Positions 12,540 through 23,640 of a stretch of 64,000 nucleotides of DNA are shown here, in pieces; position 1 is the first letter of the stretch, and each line of letters begins with the position of its first letter. The notes beneath the pieces are model-generated. The model saw only the letters and a list, made by a program, of their open reading frames with translations. It did no database searches and had not been told where the DNA came from. Position numbers and translations under genes: made by a program. Source of the DNA: Lucinisca nassula (Eukaryota; Mollusca; Bivalvia; Lucinida; Lucinidae); the NCBI GenBank assembly GCA_963580285.1, contig OY757011.1, positions 155,361,245 through 155,425,244 on the forward strand, read 5' to 3'.

Positions 12540-12755
12540 TACTGTAGGGATCTATTACCAATGGTTCTCCCTACACAGAGGGGCTCCAATTAACGTTCCG
12601 ATCCGAAGGACGGTGCACTTTGTGGCATTTATCATTGCAAATGATGCCAGTGAAGCATGTTAGGACACCGCGATTTTATTACCGCTGCCTGGAATCGAAC
12701 CGGGGGCCTCTAGCATGGTAGGCAAGTACACTAACCACTGAGCTATCACGCTCCT
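12540..12755 (-). mobile_element. tRNA-derived SINE, antisense
   Basis: On the - strand the head (12755 to 12681) reads GGAGCGTGATAGCTCAGTGG, with a box-A-like start and a box-B-like GGTTCGATTCC. It continues into a body with CCGTCCTTCGGATCGGAACG. The anticodon loop is tRNA-Gly-like, but the acceptor stem does not pair properly. It therefore reads as a SINE head, not a working tRNA gene. Confidence 0.65.
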
Positions 12756-12756
12756 G

Positions 12757-14100
12757 ACAAAATTGCTCAAATGCCTTTCGCGCCACTGAACATGTTAGTC
12801 ACATACAACCCTTAAAATGAATTCTACTCCTAAAAATTTTAAATAATTTCCCAGAAATGTTTCTGGGTCGCTGTCAACCAAAACTGCTCAAACCATTGAC
12901 TCCACCTTATTTTACCTACTATTTTATTTCTACAATAAGGATCAGGTGAGCAATCCAGGACCATTATGGGCATTTTATTTATCTTTTTTGCCGCGTTTTT
13001 CGGCGATGACCTTTATTTTTAATTTATGATCAATACATCCAGCGAGAAAGTTGGGCACTTCTCGTTAAGGGCTCAGCCTCAAGAATGGTTTACCTTTTGT
13101 TCTAATCAGATGGACTTTTTACATGTTTTGAATATTTCCAACTCTAAATTAATGAAAAAGATTAACTTCGGAAGCAAAGACTACATATTTGAATGAAAAC
13201 CGGAAACTCGGTTTTATTGCGTTTCTTCATAAACAGCACTTTGGTCACGCCCCCTAGCATCGATTTCAGCGGTACTCGATTTTCATATTACTCGCAATGG
13301 ACTCGATGCATCCAAAGAAAATAAAAATATAATCTGCGCTATGATGAAGTACGGGGAGACGTTTTACGGCCGCCACACAGCACTAAACACCAGCTGCAGT
13401 GTCGTAGTCGTAAAATAAATAAAAAAAGATTAACTTTGGAAGCAGAGAATACATATTAGAATGAAAACCGGAAACTCGCTTTTATTAAGCATACTATCGA
13501 AAAGTAAACCCTTGACTAGCCTATTTGAAACGATATCTTTATATGGACAAAGCCCGTGTAGCCAACGAAGCGTCCAACTGAAGGGACGCGGTACAAAGCA
13601 TTGAAGTGTACACATTCAAAATCATGAAATATATGGTTTCAGGCAGCAAACCCTTAGAAGAGAAAATACAGATCCTACGCCTTTGATCTGTACTGTTCAA
13701 ATATTAGAACTACTACACCAGTAATTGTGACTTTCTGTTTCAACCTAATCATAATTTTCCACCAGACAATCACTGAACAGACGAAAAAACGACAAACCAC
13801 CCACCAAGGCGGGATTTGTGGAAACAGAAAATTTGGCACAAAGATGAAATCGCAGAAATTTCCATCTAATTACACCTTTTCTTCGATAATTTAGGGACAC
13901 GAAACATTTTTGGGAAGTTGGCGGAGCTTGTCCTTTACAACTTTCTCGCTGGATGTGTTGAAAAAAAATAAATAAAGAAGTTATCGTCGAAAACGCGGCA
14001 AAAAGATAAAAATTCGACTTTAGTTCTAGAGATAGGAACACACAGGCGTGTAATCGTTATGCCAGATTTGCACCATCATCATTCTTCAGTTTGAGGGCAA
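12757..14100. repeat. Region bounded by about 90-bp inverted repeats
   Basis: The left arm at about 12968-13060 (TTTTTGCCGCGTTTTTCGGC ... CCAGCGAGAAAGTTG) is complementary to 13930-14012 (CAACTTTCTCGCTGG ... GAAAACGCGGCAAAAAG in + order). Between them a about 70-bp segment is repeated directly at 13150-13225 and 13425-13495 (GAATGAAAACCGGAAACTCG). A piece near 13310-13390 resembles the duplicated segment at 51785 and 52140. It may be a decayed foldback or DNA transposon; no transposase was seen. Confidence 0.5.
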
Positions 14101-15677
14101 TATATACTGCTCAAAATAAGTAGGGTATATTCAGCTATATCCTTCAATAGCAGGTAAGTTACGACATATGGACTGTTTTTTTTTTTTTTTTTTTGTTTGT
14201 TTGTTTTTTTTTAAATTAGGAATACAAACTATAGATCCAAGAGAAAAATTTAATCCGCACGAATTTCGTTCACAGTAAATCACGTGACGCTCACTTCATC
14301 GTGAAATGTTATAGGGTCTGGCACATTTTTCACAAAGCATGTTTTGAGTCAGTATCGCGTTGAACCACCATTAGCAGCAAGACACGCAACACATCGTCTT
14401 CCCATACTACCAACAAGACTTCTGATGTCGTTTTGGGGAATTCGAAGCCACTCTTCTTGCAAGACGCTGGCCAGTTCTTGAAGGTTCCTGGGATCTGGTA
14501 CATGACCTTGAACTCTTCTACCAAGAATGTCCCAAACGTGTTCTATAGGGGAAAGGTCTGGCGACATTGCAGGCCAAGGCAGTGACTGGATTCCGCGAGT
14601 CTGGAGGTGATTCAGCACAACATGAGCGCGATGGGCACGGGTATTGTCATCTTGGAAGCGAAAACCATTCCCATGGGCAGCTGCAAAGGGCACGACAAGA
14701 GGTTCAATGATGTTATCTGTGTAGTACACACCAGTAACATTGCCCTGGCATACGTGAAGATCAGTTCGCTCATTGGTTGTGACACAACCCCAAACTGTTA
14801 CACTGCCAACGCCAAAACGATCATGTGGAAGGTTGGTTGCATCAAAATATCGCTCCCCACGGCGACGCCAAACCCTTTGTCGACCATCAAAGAAGTCCAG
14901 CATGAACCGTGACTCATCAGAGAACATGGCATGAGACCATAGTCTAAGTTCAACCTCTGATATTGCCTAGCCCAGTCCCTTCTTGCCCGGCGATGACGAG
15001 CCGTCAATGGCAACACAATGTACGGCCTACGGACGTTAAGAACACGGTCGTGCAGCCGGTTTCTAACTGTCTGAGTAGATACCTGCACCCCAGTAGCCTG
15101 GTGCAGTCGGCGTTGAAACTGTGTGGCATTCTGGTGTCTGTTTCTCAAGGCTGATGTGACTAACAGGCGATCTTGTTGTCGGGTTATTGCACGCGAGCGG
15201 CCGATTCTTTGAATATCAGTGACATTTCCTTTCTGTTGATGACGATTCCATAACCGACTGATGACAGACTGTGAAACGTTTAGTTGTCTTGCCACATCAG
15301 CCTGCGTCTTTCCGCCCTGGAGCAGACCAAGTGCTAACCACCCTTGGTTCTCAGGTAAGCTCCGCATAGCCAAAAACTTTCAAACTCTCTTAAATAAAGT
15401 TACTACGTAACCTATAGATAGCAAACAATCTAACAAATGAAGAATAGCACGATTTTCCTATTCGATATGGACATGTGAAATTGTACATGCGACCCTTATT
15501 GATGACTGAACATCAGTGTACATTCAAAGCTACGATAAATTCAATACCACTAGTGATAACATGTGCATCAGTGCAGAGGCTATCGACATAACAAATCGCC
15601 TTTTCTGTTAGTTTTGAAATAAATTCGTGTTAAATGTGATAATCTGAATATCCCTTACTTATATTGAGCAGTATATA
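14101..15677 (-). mobile_element. Tc1-like DNA transposon with TIRs and TA duplications
   Basis: The left end TATATACTGCTCAAAATAAG (14101 on) and the right end (complement TATATACTGCTCAATATAAG, ending 15677) form terminal inverted repeats of at least 33 bp. Both extend through GGATATTCAG-like sequence. The element is flanked by TA, the expected target duplication. The 1,577-bp length is normal for Tc1. It encodes the transposase described separately. Confidence 0.9.
14346..15373 (-). pseudogene. Tc1-like DD34E transposase, one frameshift
   Basis: The N-terminal part (15373 down to about 14930, start MAMRSLPENQGWLALGLLQG) has a paired helix-turn-helix: DVARQLNVSQSVISRLWNRH followed by GRSRAITRQQDR. 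The C-terminal part (about 14927 to 14349) has the catalytic core: DESRF (first D), QDDNTRAH (second D) and SPDLSPIEHVWD (E). Exactly 34 residues lie between the second D and the E, which is DD34E, the Tc1 signature. The two parts are in different frames and meet near 14940, just before the MFSDESRF segment. A single small indel therefore breaks an otherwise complete reading frame of about 340 residues. It is probably recently inactivated, or the base difference is an assembly error. It would cut and paste the element at TA sites. It is antisense to the cadherin, inside intron 1. Confidence 0.88.
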
Positions 15678-15786
15678 AAAACACTTTTCAATGCGTATGG
15701 TGCGCTTGTTTTTATGTAGACTGTAAGATTAGTGCTCGAACATAAAGGTTTACACAGAAACCGGAGAATATAGGAATCTTATATTG

Positions 15787-15903
15787 GTGTGAGGGATGGA
15801 TGGAAAAATCCGTCCCGATGATCACTGTCCGGCGTCACGAGGCTTGCCGACTGATGCCGGACGGTGATCCCGAGGGACGGATTTTTCTATCCACCCCTCA
15901 CAC
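15787..15903. repeat. 117-bp foldback element
   Basis: The outer arms GTGTGAGGG...GGAAAAATCCGTCCC and GGGACGGATTTTTC...CCCCTCACAC are complementary. Inside, GATCACTGTCCGGC pairs with GCCGGACGGTGATC. Almost the whole segment can form one hairpin. It is probably a small MITE. Confidence 0.8.
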
Positions 15904-16248
15904 GCAAGTAGGATTATTTTTCTTGCAAACCGTCCATTTCTGAGCGTGGATTTTCAAAACTACAGTTACTTCGATGGCCGACGTCCGGCATATTGTGATG
16001 ACACTACAGTGATGTTAAGTGACGTCATGTAACGTGTTGCGGTGTCGTATTCAACCAGTGCATTTATCAAACACGCGAGAATATTCGATTTTGGATAGGA
16101 ACACCAGGGTTAGAACAGAATTTCTATCCCAAGCTAAAACTATAGATTTCCTTCTCTGGTGTGGAAGAAAATACCATATTATTAATAAGATGTAAAAATA
16201 TTTTGTCATTTGGGTGCTCACTAAAAATCAATAATGTTTATTTTGCAG

Positions 16249-16458
16249 CAACACTGACGGTCACTCTGCTTGATGTCAATGATAATTACCCCCGTTTTGA
16301 CGACAGGAATTATACATTTACCGTCCCCGAAAATGTAATTGATGGTGCTGTCATAACAACTATACATGCCACTGACAAAGACGTTAATAGAACTATCAGC
16401 TATAAACTGGAGAGTGGGCCGGATCCTACAAGCTCATTCAAAATAAATAATAAAACAG
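16249..16458 (+). CDS. Cadherin exon 2: EC linker DVNDN and start of next EC
   Basis: The acceptor is TTTATTTTGCAG; the donor is GTAGGT; phases are 1 in and 1 out. It encodes residues 47-116. The segment TLTVTLLDVNDNYPRF is the end of the first EC repeat with a canonical DxNDNxP calcium linker. It is followed by the next repeat's first strand NYTFTVPENV (with the XEX-type PE motif) and ATDKD (DxD). It ends on SSFKINNKTG, the F-x-I-x-x-x-T-G strand. Sequons are NYT, NRT and NKT. The open frame upstream of 16249 is intron read-through. Confidence 0.92.
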
Positions 16459-16738
16459 GTAGGTCGCAACATAGGTCACGACAAGTATAAATGTCTGTTT
16501 AAAAATGAGGATCCAGCGAGCACGCAGTATAAAGTAATACCGGTAAGGCCAACGACAGTCATATGCCATATCACGCTCTATACAACAAATGGAAAAGATA
16601 GATATATTTTAGCTACATAACAGAAATTAGCCTTTATGACTCGTCTTGTCTCTCTGTCCCGAGAAGCTCGATGGTCAGCGCATGCGCTGCAAGCACACAG
16701 CATTGCATAAACGATGAATTTCAACGTTGTTTAAACGT

Positions 16739-17042
16739 TTTGTTAGTTTGTTTGATTTGAGGTTTAACGTCCCCGTCAATACTGTAAAGGTCTATTTGGA
16801 GACGTTGCTTCCAATTTTGAGGGACCTTTATCCGACATTGAGATGAAATGACATCTCAAGCCCTGTCGCCCAATGAAACCAATAGGGTTTATTAGCATGG
16901 ACGGTCCGCCTCGAACCGCGGTTCCTGGATAGGCTTAGATCCTCTAAGCGATTTACCAGTACTAGTGTGCGGGCCGGATTCAGCTTTATGTGGAAGCATC
17001 ATGCAGCCCATATATTTCTTCAAGCCCCTTTGGGCGGGGCGG
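16739..17042 (-). mobile_element. SINE B, full-length antisense copy with TSD
   Basis: Flanked by TGTTTAAACG at 16729-16738 and 17043-17052. SINE B is about 300 bp. In sense it starts CCCCCGCCCATAGGGG, passes GCATGATGCTTCCACGCAGA, and ends in GACGTTAAACCTCAAATC and (CAAA)n. On the + strand this copy therefore begins with TTTGTTTGATTTGAGG. Its origin (tRNA or other) is not evident. Confidence 0.85.
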
Positions 17043-17149
17043 TGTTTAAACGCTGATTCAACGTTAGTTTATACTAATTTTATTTTAGTTCGATTGCGAT
17101 GAAAGCTCCAAGCTTATTGAATCGCTCTCGAACACTCATTCCGGATGTT

Positions 17150-17345
17150 ATCACGCGCGCGAGAGAGTGGCAGTAACTTTCAGACCACTGTTACCCTTTT
17201 ACACCTGGGTCGAGAGGGGAATTGTCAAAACGTGTCTTGCCCAAGGACACACTTCGCTGCCGATGGCCGGATTCGAACCAACAGTCTCTCGATCATAAGT
17301 CGAGCGCGGTAACCACTGAGCTATCGAGGCTGATTTTACGTTGAG
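17150..17345 (-). mobile_element. tRNA-derived SINE, antisense
   Basis: The - strand head reads GCCTCGATAGCTCAGTGG, then an anticodon-arm-like CTCGACTTATGATCGAG and a box-B-like GGTTCGAATCC (17330 to about 17262). The body has GTGTCCTTGGGCAAGACACG and CTCTCGACCCAGGTG, typical of marine-invertebrate tRNA SINEs. Confidence 0.7.
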
Positions 17346-17371
17346 TGCCTGCTGGGGATCCATATAGCTCT

Positions 17372-17616
17372 GGGGCCAGTTGTTCAAAGCATCGTTAGCT
17401 TAACGAGCTCGTTAGTGGTCAAATTGTTAACTGTTTTAGCAAGAAAAATTTCGAAAATTTTGGTATTTTTGCTGAAAAAATGTGTGCAGCTTTTGCATCC
17501 GCAAAAGCTGCACACATTTTTTTAACCAAAAGTTTTAGCATATTTGCCATATTTAATGATCAAAGTTTTAACGATACGTTAACTAACGACGTCGTTAGTT
17601 TTGAACAACTGGCCCC
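17372..17616. mobile_element. MITE J, copy 1
   Basis: The 245-bp palindromic element begins GGGGCCAGTTGTTCAAAGC and ends GTTTTGAACAACTGGCCCC. Inner arms include GTTAGCTTAACGAGCTCG and a perfect central hairpin AGCTTTTGCATCCGCAAAAGCT. No coding capacity. Confidence 0.85.
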
Positions 17617-17854
17617 AGATCAGTTTGTACAGATGCACAGAGGCTGGTTCAAGTCTTCGCAGGGTACACGTGCTCGAGAAACAGTGTTGCTTGTCGAGGT
17701 CCATATCGCACTGTCCACAAATAAACAAGGCATACATTGTACTGAGACGTGTAAACAAGTTACCAGTTTGATAAACTGTACAATGGTTGTCTGTGACAAG
17801 TCCATTTAGACAGATTGGAATATTTCTGAGGGCTGCCAGGTTGAGTTAGTTTCA

Positions 17855-18088
17855 GGGCCCAGTTGTTCAAAGCATCGTTAGCTTAACGAGCTCGTTAGTG
17901 GTCATATTGTTAACTCTTCTAGCAAGTACAATATCATAAATTTTGGTATTTTTGCTGAAAAAATGTGAGCATCCGCAAAGCTGCTCACATTTTTTCAGCA
18001 AAAATTTCAGCATATTTGCCATATTTAATGATCAAAGTTTTAAAGATACGTTAACTAACGACGTCGTTAGTTTTGAACAACTGGCCCC
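17855..18088. mobile_element. MITE J, copy 2
   Basis: Almost identical to the copy at 17372 and in direct orientation about 240 bp away. It shares the same terminal GTTGTTCAAAG / TTTTGAACAACTGGCCCC arms, with a shortened central hairpin. A third, older copy lies at about 58686-58915. Confidence 0.85.
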
Positions 18089-18432
18089 AGAAATCCAATA
18101 AGAAATTGATTGAGCATTTTGCAAACAGTTGCGGCCCAGTTCTACGGCATCTGATCTATCTTGGCATTCACTGTTTGTACCCGTTTAGAGGTTTTCCTAC
18201 CTGAAATAGGTTAACGTTTTTGAACAGGTCTAGTTACAGTTTAAGGGGTGTCACATACCTATGTAACTAACATTTACATGCACGTCTAAGGCTTTAAAGT
18301 GGAAGGTTCTTTGTGTCACATATGGACTCAATATCAAAGTGGCTTGACAGTATTTAAACATAGTATTTCAACTGTTTTTTGCCAACAGAAAACACCTCGC
18401 TTGTTGAAAACACAACTTTATTATTGTACCAA

Positions 18433-18718
18433 CGCCCCCCCCCCCCCCCGCCCATCGGGGCTTGAAGAAATAGATGGGCTGCATGATGCTTCCACGCAGA
18501 GCTGAAACCGACGCTCTAAGCCTGCTCAGGCAAAGGGGTGCGAGTGTCGGACCGTCCATGCTTATAAATCCTATTTGTTTCATTGGGCGACAGGGCTTGA
18601 GATGTCATTTCATCTCAATATTGGGTAAAAGTCCCACAAAATTGGAAGCAACGTCTCCAAAATGACCTATACAGTGTTGACGGGGACGTTAAACCTCAAA
18701 TCAAACAAATCAAACAAA
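18433..18718 (+). mobile_element. SINE B, sense copy
   Basis: Begins after a C-run (18434-18449) with CCCATCGGGGCTTGAAG and ends GGGGACGTTAAACCTC plus AATCAAACAAATCAAACAAA. No clear target duplication was seen. Confidence 0.8.
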
Positions 18719-18767
18719 TTTTTTACCGACTTCTCTAGTAAGCAGTAACGGCATAGGGATTACTTTT

Positions 18768-20852
18768 TATCCCCCGACCGAATAGGTTCGGGGGATATAG
18801 CGATCAGCCTGGCGTCCGTCCGTCTGTCCGTACACACAAATGGATAGATAGGTGGCTATGAACTTGGACAGAATCAATGTAAGTCAATGAGAGAAAGTGC
18901 GATTTATTCCGTTAGACACATAAAAGGTCTGTTATGTGGTTAAAATTAGCCACCTAAGTATCAATCTTGCTCAAAATAGCCACATAAGTATCCATTTGTG
19001 AGAACGTGCGTCTGTCCGTCCGTCCATCCGTAGACGCAACCTTGTGATGGCCATATCTCCTATACCCTTTGAGATTCATTGATGGTCCTTGGCACAATTG
19101 TTCACAAGGCCGAGACGGCGTGTCATGCGCAAGAACCAGAACTCTGGATGCCATACTTTTTTAGTTATCTCCCCTTTTAATAAAAAAGAATGACTACTTT
19201 GTGATGGCCATAACTCCAATACCCTTTGAGATATATTGATGGTACCTGGCACAGTTGTTCACAAGGCTGAGACGGCGTGTCATGCACAAGAACCACAACT
19301 CTGGTTGCCATGGTTTTGGAGTTATCTCCCCTTCCAATAAAATATAGTAACAACCTTGTGATGGCCATAACTCCTATACCCTTTGAGATTCATTGATGGT
19401 TCTTGGCACACTTGTTCACAAGGCCGAGACGGCGTGTCATGCACAAGAACCAGAACTCTGGATGTCATACTTTTTTAGTTATCTCCCCTTTTAATAAAAT
19501 AGAATGACTACTTTGTGATGGCCATAACTCCAATACCCTTTGTGATATATTGATGGTACCTGGCACAGTTGTTCACAAGGCTGAGACGGTGTGTCATGCA
19601 CAAGAACCACAACTCTGGTTGCCATGGTTTTGGAGTTATCTCCCCTTCCAATAAAATAGAGTAACAACCTTGTGATGGCCATAATTCCTATACCCTTTGA
19701 GATCCATTGATGGTTCTTGGCACAATTATTCACAAGGTTGAGACGGCGTGTCATGTGCAAGAACCAGAACTCTGGATGCCATACTTTTTTAGTTATCTCC
19801 CCTTTCAATAAAATAGAGTGTCAACCTTGTGATGGCCATAATTCCAATACCCTTTAAGATATATTGGTGATACCTGGCACAGTTGTTCACAAGGCCGAGA
19901 CGGTGTGTCGTGCACAAGAACCACAACTCTGGGTGTCATGGTTTTTTATTTATCTCCCCTTCCAATAATATAGAATCACTACCTTGTGATGGCCACATCT
20001 CCAACACTCTTTGAGATTTATTGATGATACTTGGTACAATTGTACGTGAGGTTAAGCAGGTGTGTCATGTGCAAGAACCACAACTCTTGGTGCCCTTGGT
20101 TTTTTAATTATCTCCCCTGACAATATAACCTTGTGATGGCCATAACTCCAATACCCTTTGAGATATATTGATGGTACTTGGCACAATTGTATACAACGTT
20201 GAGACGGCGCTTCATGCCTAAGAACCACAACTCTGGGTGCTATGATATTTGAGTTATCGCCCCTTCCAATAAAACAGTATGACAACCCTTTGAGACATAT
20301 TGGTGGTACTTGATGCAGATGTACATGAGGTTAAGCAGGTGTGTCATGCTCAAGAATTACAACTCTGGGTGCTCTGGTTTTTTAATTATCTCCCCTGGCT
20401 ATATATAACCTTGTGATGGCCATGACTCCAACACCCTTTGAGAAATATTGAAGGAACTTGGCACAATTGTATACAAGGTACAGAAAAGATGTCATGTGCA
20501 AGAACCACAACTCTTCGTGCTATGGTACTGGAGTTATATACACTTCCAATATAACAGTAACACCAGCTTGTGATCACCATATCTCCAATACCGTTTGAGA
20601 CATATTGATGGTACTTTGTGCAGAAATACAGGAGCTTAAGCAGGCATGTCATGCGCAAGAACCACATTCCTGAGTGCCCTTGTTTTTTAGTTATCTCCCC
20701 TGACAGTATAATCTTGTGATGGTCATAACTGCAATACTTTTGTGATATATTGCTGGTTTAATTCTGGTGCACTTTCTATTGGTGAACAATCTTCTGAAGG
20801 CCATATTGGCTTTTGGTCGGGGGATTTGCCATCTCTTCCGATGGCTATTTTT
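18768..20852 (+). mobile_element. Minisatellite element G1 (HINE-like), 157-bp units
   Basis: The head is TATCCCCCGA...TTCGGGGGATA (hairpin), then TAGCGATC and GTCCGTCCGTC. From about 18950 a long tandem array runs with exactly 157-bp spacing between GTGATGGCCAT starts at 19044, 19201, 19358, 19515, 19672, 19829 and 19986, then decays. Units carry CACAAGAACCA, AGTTATCTCCCC and CCTTTGAGATAT. The tail is a small hairpin GCCATCTCTTCCGATGGC followed by TATTTTT. The same two ends are found inverted at 61947-63376. No gene inside. Confidence 0.8.
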
Positions 20853-21780
20853 GTCGTTGGTGTATTGATTGTTTCTAAAACCGCCGTGTCAAGAAACCGC
20901 TGTGTCTCTAGGCTTATGAAAATATATACACACGTCCGTCATGACGCACTCAGTCCAACGCTGACTTCACGCTTCGCTAAACGGTGCTTAGCCCATGCGT
21001 TTAGTTCAGTTTCTTGAACAGATTGGCAAATGAAACTTCATACACACATCAGGCAGGACGAAACATGCCCAATGCAGTCGACCGTTACTGACCATTACCT
21101 ACTTTCCACACTTGTCTGGACAATGTTTAATTGGTTCATTTAACTCTAGGCTAATCTAGCTGCAAACACACATACTCCATGACGCACCATGGGAAAAGAT
21201 GTCGACCTATACTGAATTTAACCCTGTGAAGTTGGCTTGGAGTTTGGAGTTTGGAAATTGAATAATTCTAATAAGTATCGTTACGCAAATTCCAGCCCAC
21301 TATACACACTATCTGCAAAATCGAATTCCTAACTACAAACTGCAGGCCGAGTTCACACACTATCAATTTTCCTGCTTGGGTCAAAATCTTCGGTCTATGT
21401 TTTAGCCCCGTTTCTTCAGCACCTAGGTCTCTAACCTCTTGAAATTCATAATGGCCCGCTGTATATAAAGCTGTCATTACTTACTGACTTTGTTGTACTT
21501 GGTTAAATACAACAAATATGCATCTGGCGAATTTCATGTGTCACGGATGGAATACAGTTTACGTGAGCATATACGTTTAGGACTTTATGAAAATGCAGAT
21601 GAATGTTTGAAACCAGAAAGAAAACAGTAAACGTAAAGCCGCTTAACGGAAGATAGTCAGTTCCAACTGTCGAAAAAAGAGCAGGACCTTGTGACATGAA
21701 CGCACACACACAAAAACGTAAAACAAAACTGTGCAACAACAAAACAAAGAAAAAATACTACAAAGAAACGGACGCTTTTG
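20853..21780. other. Intron 2 stretch, nothing recognised
   Basis: No repeat boundary, coding segment or RNA gene was identified in this about 930-bp unique-looking stretch. Confidence 0.5.
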
Positions 21781-21793
21781 GATCATGGAGGTT

Positions 21794-22432
21794 TTTGTTT
21801 GTTTGTATTGAAGTTTAACGGCCCAGTCAATACTATTTTAGATCATTTTGAGCCGTCAGTTTACCTATCCACACTTTCCTGGGCAGGCTTATACTTAAGC
21901 GATTAACCAGTACAGTGCACATTCTTTTGCCAGAATCTGACAGCTGCCCTTCTTGAATCAGCGGGAGGGAGAAAATGACCGTAGAAAATATTTCATGATC
22001 AATCTCCACGAAAGAATGTTGCCGTCTTCGGCAGGTATCGCTTTCACCCCCGCCCATAGGGGCTTGAAGAAATATATGGGCTGCATGATGCTTCCACGCA
22101 GAGCTGAATCCGGCCCGCACACTAGTACTGGTAAACCGCTTAGAGGATCTAAGCCTGTCCAGGAACTGCGGTGCGAGGCGGACCGTCCATGCTAATAAAC
22201 CCTATTGGTTTCATTGGGCGGCAGGGCTTGAGACGTCATTTCATCTCAATGTCGGGTAAAAGTCCCACAAAATTGGAAGCAACGTCTCCAAAATGACCTT
22301 TACAGTGTTGATGGGGACGTTAAACCTCAAATCAAACAAAACAAATCAAACAAAAATCGGCAGGTATCGAACCCGCGTCCTCCTGATCACCAGTCATATG
22401 CGCATTCGACTGAGCAACCGAGGCCGGCTAGA
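21794..22432 (-). mobile_element. SINE T, antisense, split by a SINE B
   Basis: Flanked by the 13-bp duplication GATCATGGAGGTT (21781-21793 and 22433-22445). The tail end is at 21794 and the tRNA-like head lies at 22370-22432 (CGAACCCGCGTCC box-B complement, GAGCAACCGAGGCCGG). A sense SINE B (22041-22356) interrupts it. Confidence 0.88.
22041..22356 (+). mobile_element. SINE B nested in SINE T
   Basis: Bounded by the 13-bp duplication TCGGCAGGTATCG at 22028-22040 and 22357-22369. This fixes the full-length element at about 316 bp, running from CTTTCACCCCCGCCCATAGG to the CAAA-rich tail. Confidence 0.92.
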
Positions 22433-23094
22433 GATCATGGAGGTTCGAACACAGGAATGAAATTTTGACACTTTCGAATTGGCATTCGTTACCTAACCTT
22501 TATCTCGCTGAACAAATTGTATTGGCCGCAGCGATTGCTAACTATCAAACAATCAAATTATTTGATTTAATGTATTTGTTCAAGTAAAAAACAGCATGAC
22601 AATAAGTGTAGATCCTGATCTGGCTCTACACTGTTTGCAAAGATAGGGTTTGTGGTTTTCAGTGGGTTAAGGGTTAAAAGCACCGTTGATTAATTGGTGC
22701 AAAATGTATGCCTAATTGTCTGAAACTTTCTAGTCTGGCCCAGAAAAATCTTTTACACTCCATAATTTTCAGTTCTGTGCTGTATTCCTTGTTTCCAAAG
22801 AATAATCCTTTTCTCAGAACATTTAGGGGTTTGATGCACCTTCATTGGAGATAACTTTTTCCTGAATCGTGTGTCACCCTTTTCAGTATGAATCTACCAT
22901 TATAGGAAATAATTTAGGCATGTAGAGCAAACTCATTTCTATAAGAATAATCCCCTAGTTGGTGCTTAGTTTACAGACAAACAAACAGTAAAAACTGTGT
23001 AAGAATATGTAAAGAATGTCATTTGTTTCATTCTCAGAACCTATTCTGATGAAAGGTATCCTTTTGAAATATGGAACCATGACAGCTCAAGCTA

Positions 23095-23640
23095 TAAAAA
23101 GTAGAAGTAAAATCAAGATCAGGAATCAATACAATTAACTTACTCCACCCATCAAAGACACCAAAGGGAAAGAAACACAAACATGAAGCGACCAGACCAT
23201 AATGGAAACCTAAACAAAGGAAGGCCATAAGGTCAGTTACTTTCCCACAAAATGGCCAAATGGCCATCCAAAATAAAAAAAACAAAAGTAAAACACAGAG
23301 TAAGTAACAAACAACAACATAAATAAACCGCCGCAGAAGAACCGCCTTGGAACGGTCAGTGATAGGAATTCCACCGGGGGGGGGGGGGGGGGGGGGGGGA
23401 AGCTTAAATCGTCATGATATGGCCATAATCCTCGCCTTTACCTCTGTCGTGGTATACACTAATTTTGTTTAGTCCGCATGAAGGCTTCCTAACTCATCAG
23501 TGTAACATCTCCGAGAACATACAAATCAAAAACTACGGAGATGAAACAAGGTTGAGGACTCGACAGCATACAACAACAGAATTGCTGGAGCAAAAGAAAA
23601 CCAACAGTTAGACTCAAGCTGTAAACTCTGGTGAACCATT
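23095..23640 (+). repeat. Interspersed repeat A with G-run
   Basis: Contains GGAATCAATACAATTAAC, GGGAAAGAAACACAAACATG, CGCAGAAGAACCGCCTTGG, a run of about 22 G (23377-23399), then GACAGCATACAACAACAG. It ends near CAAAAGAAAACCAACAG. Confidence 0.75.

Noticed and set aside
12681..12755. Functional tRNA-Gly gene
   Set aside because: The acceptor stem does not pair and a SINE body follows directly.
14607..14912. 101-residue frame on the + strand over the Tc1 element
   Set aside because: It is a shadow of the transposase on the opposite strand.
18950..20700. CRISPR-like array
   Set aside because: Units are head-to-tail without unique spacers, far longer than CRISPR repeats, in a eukaryotic intron.
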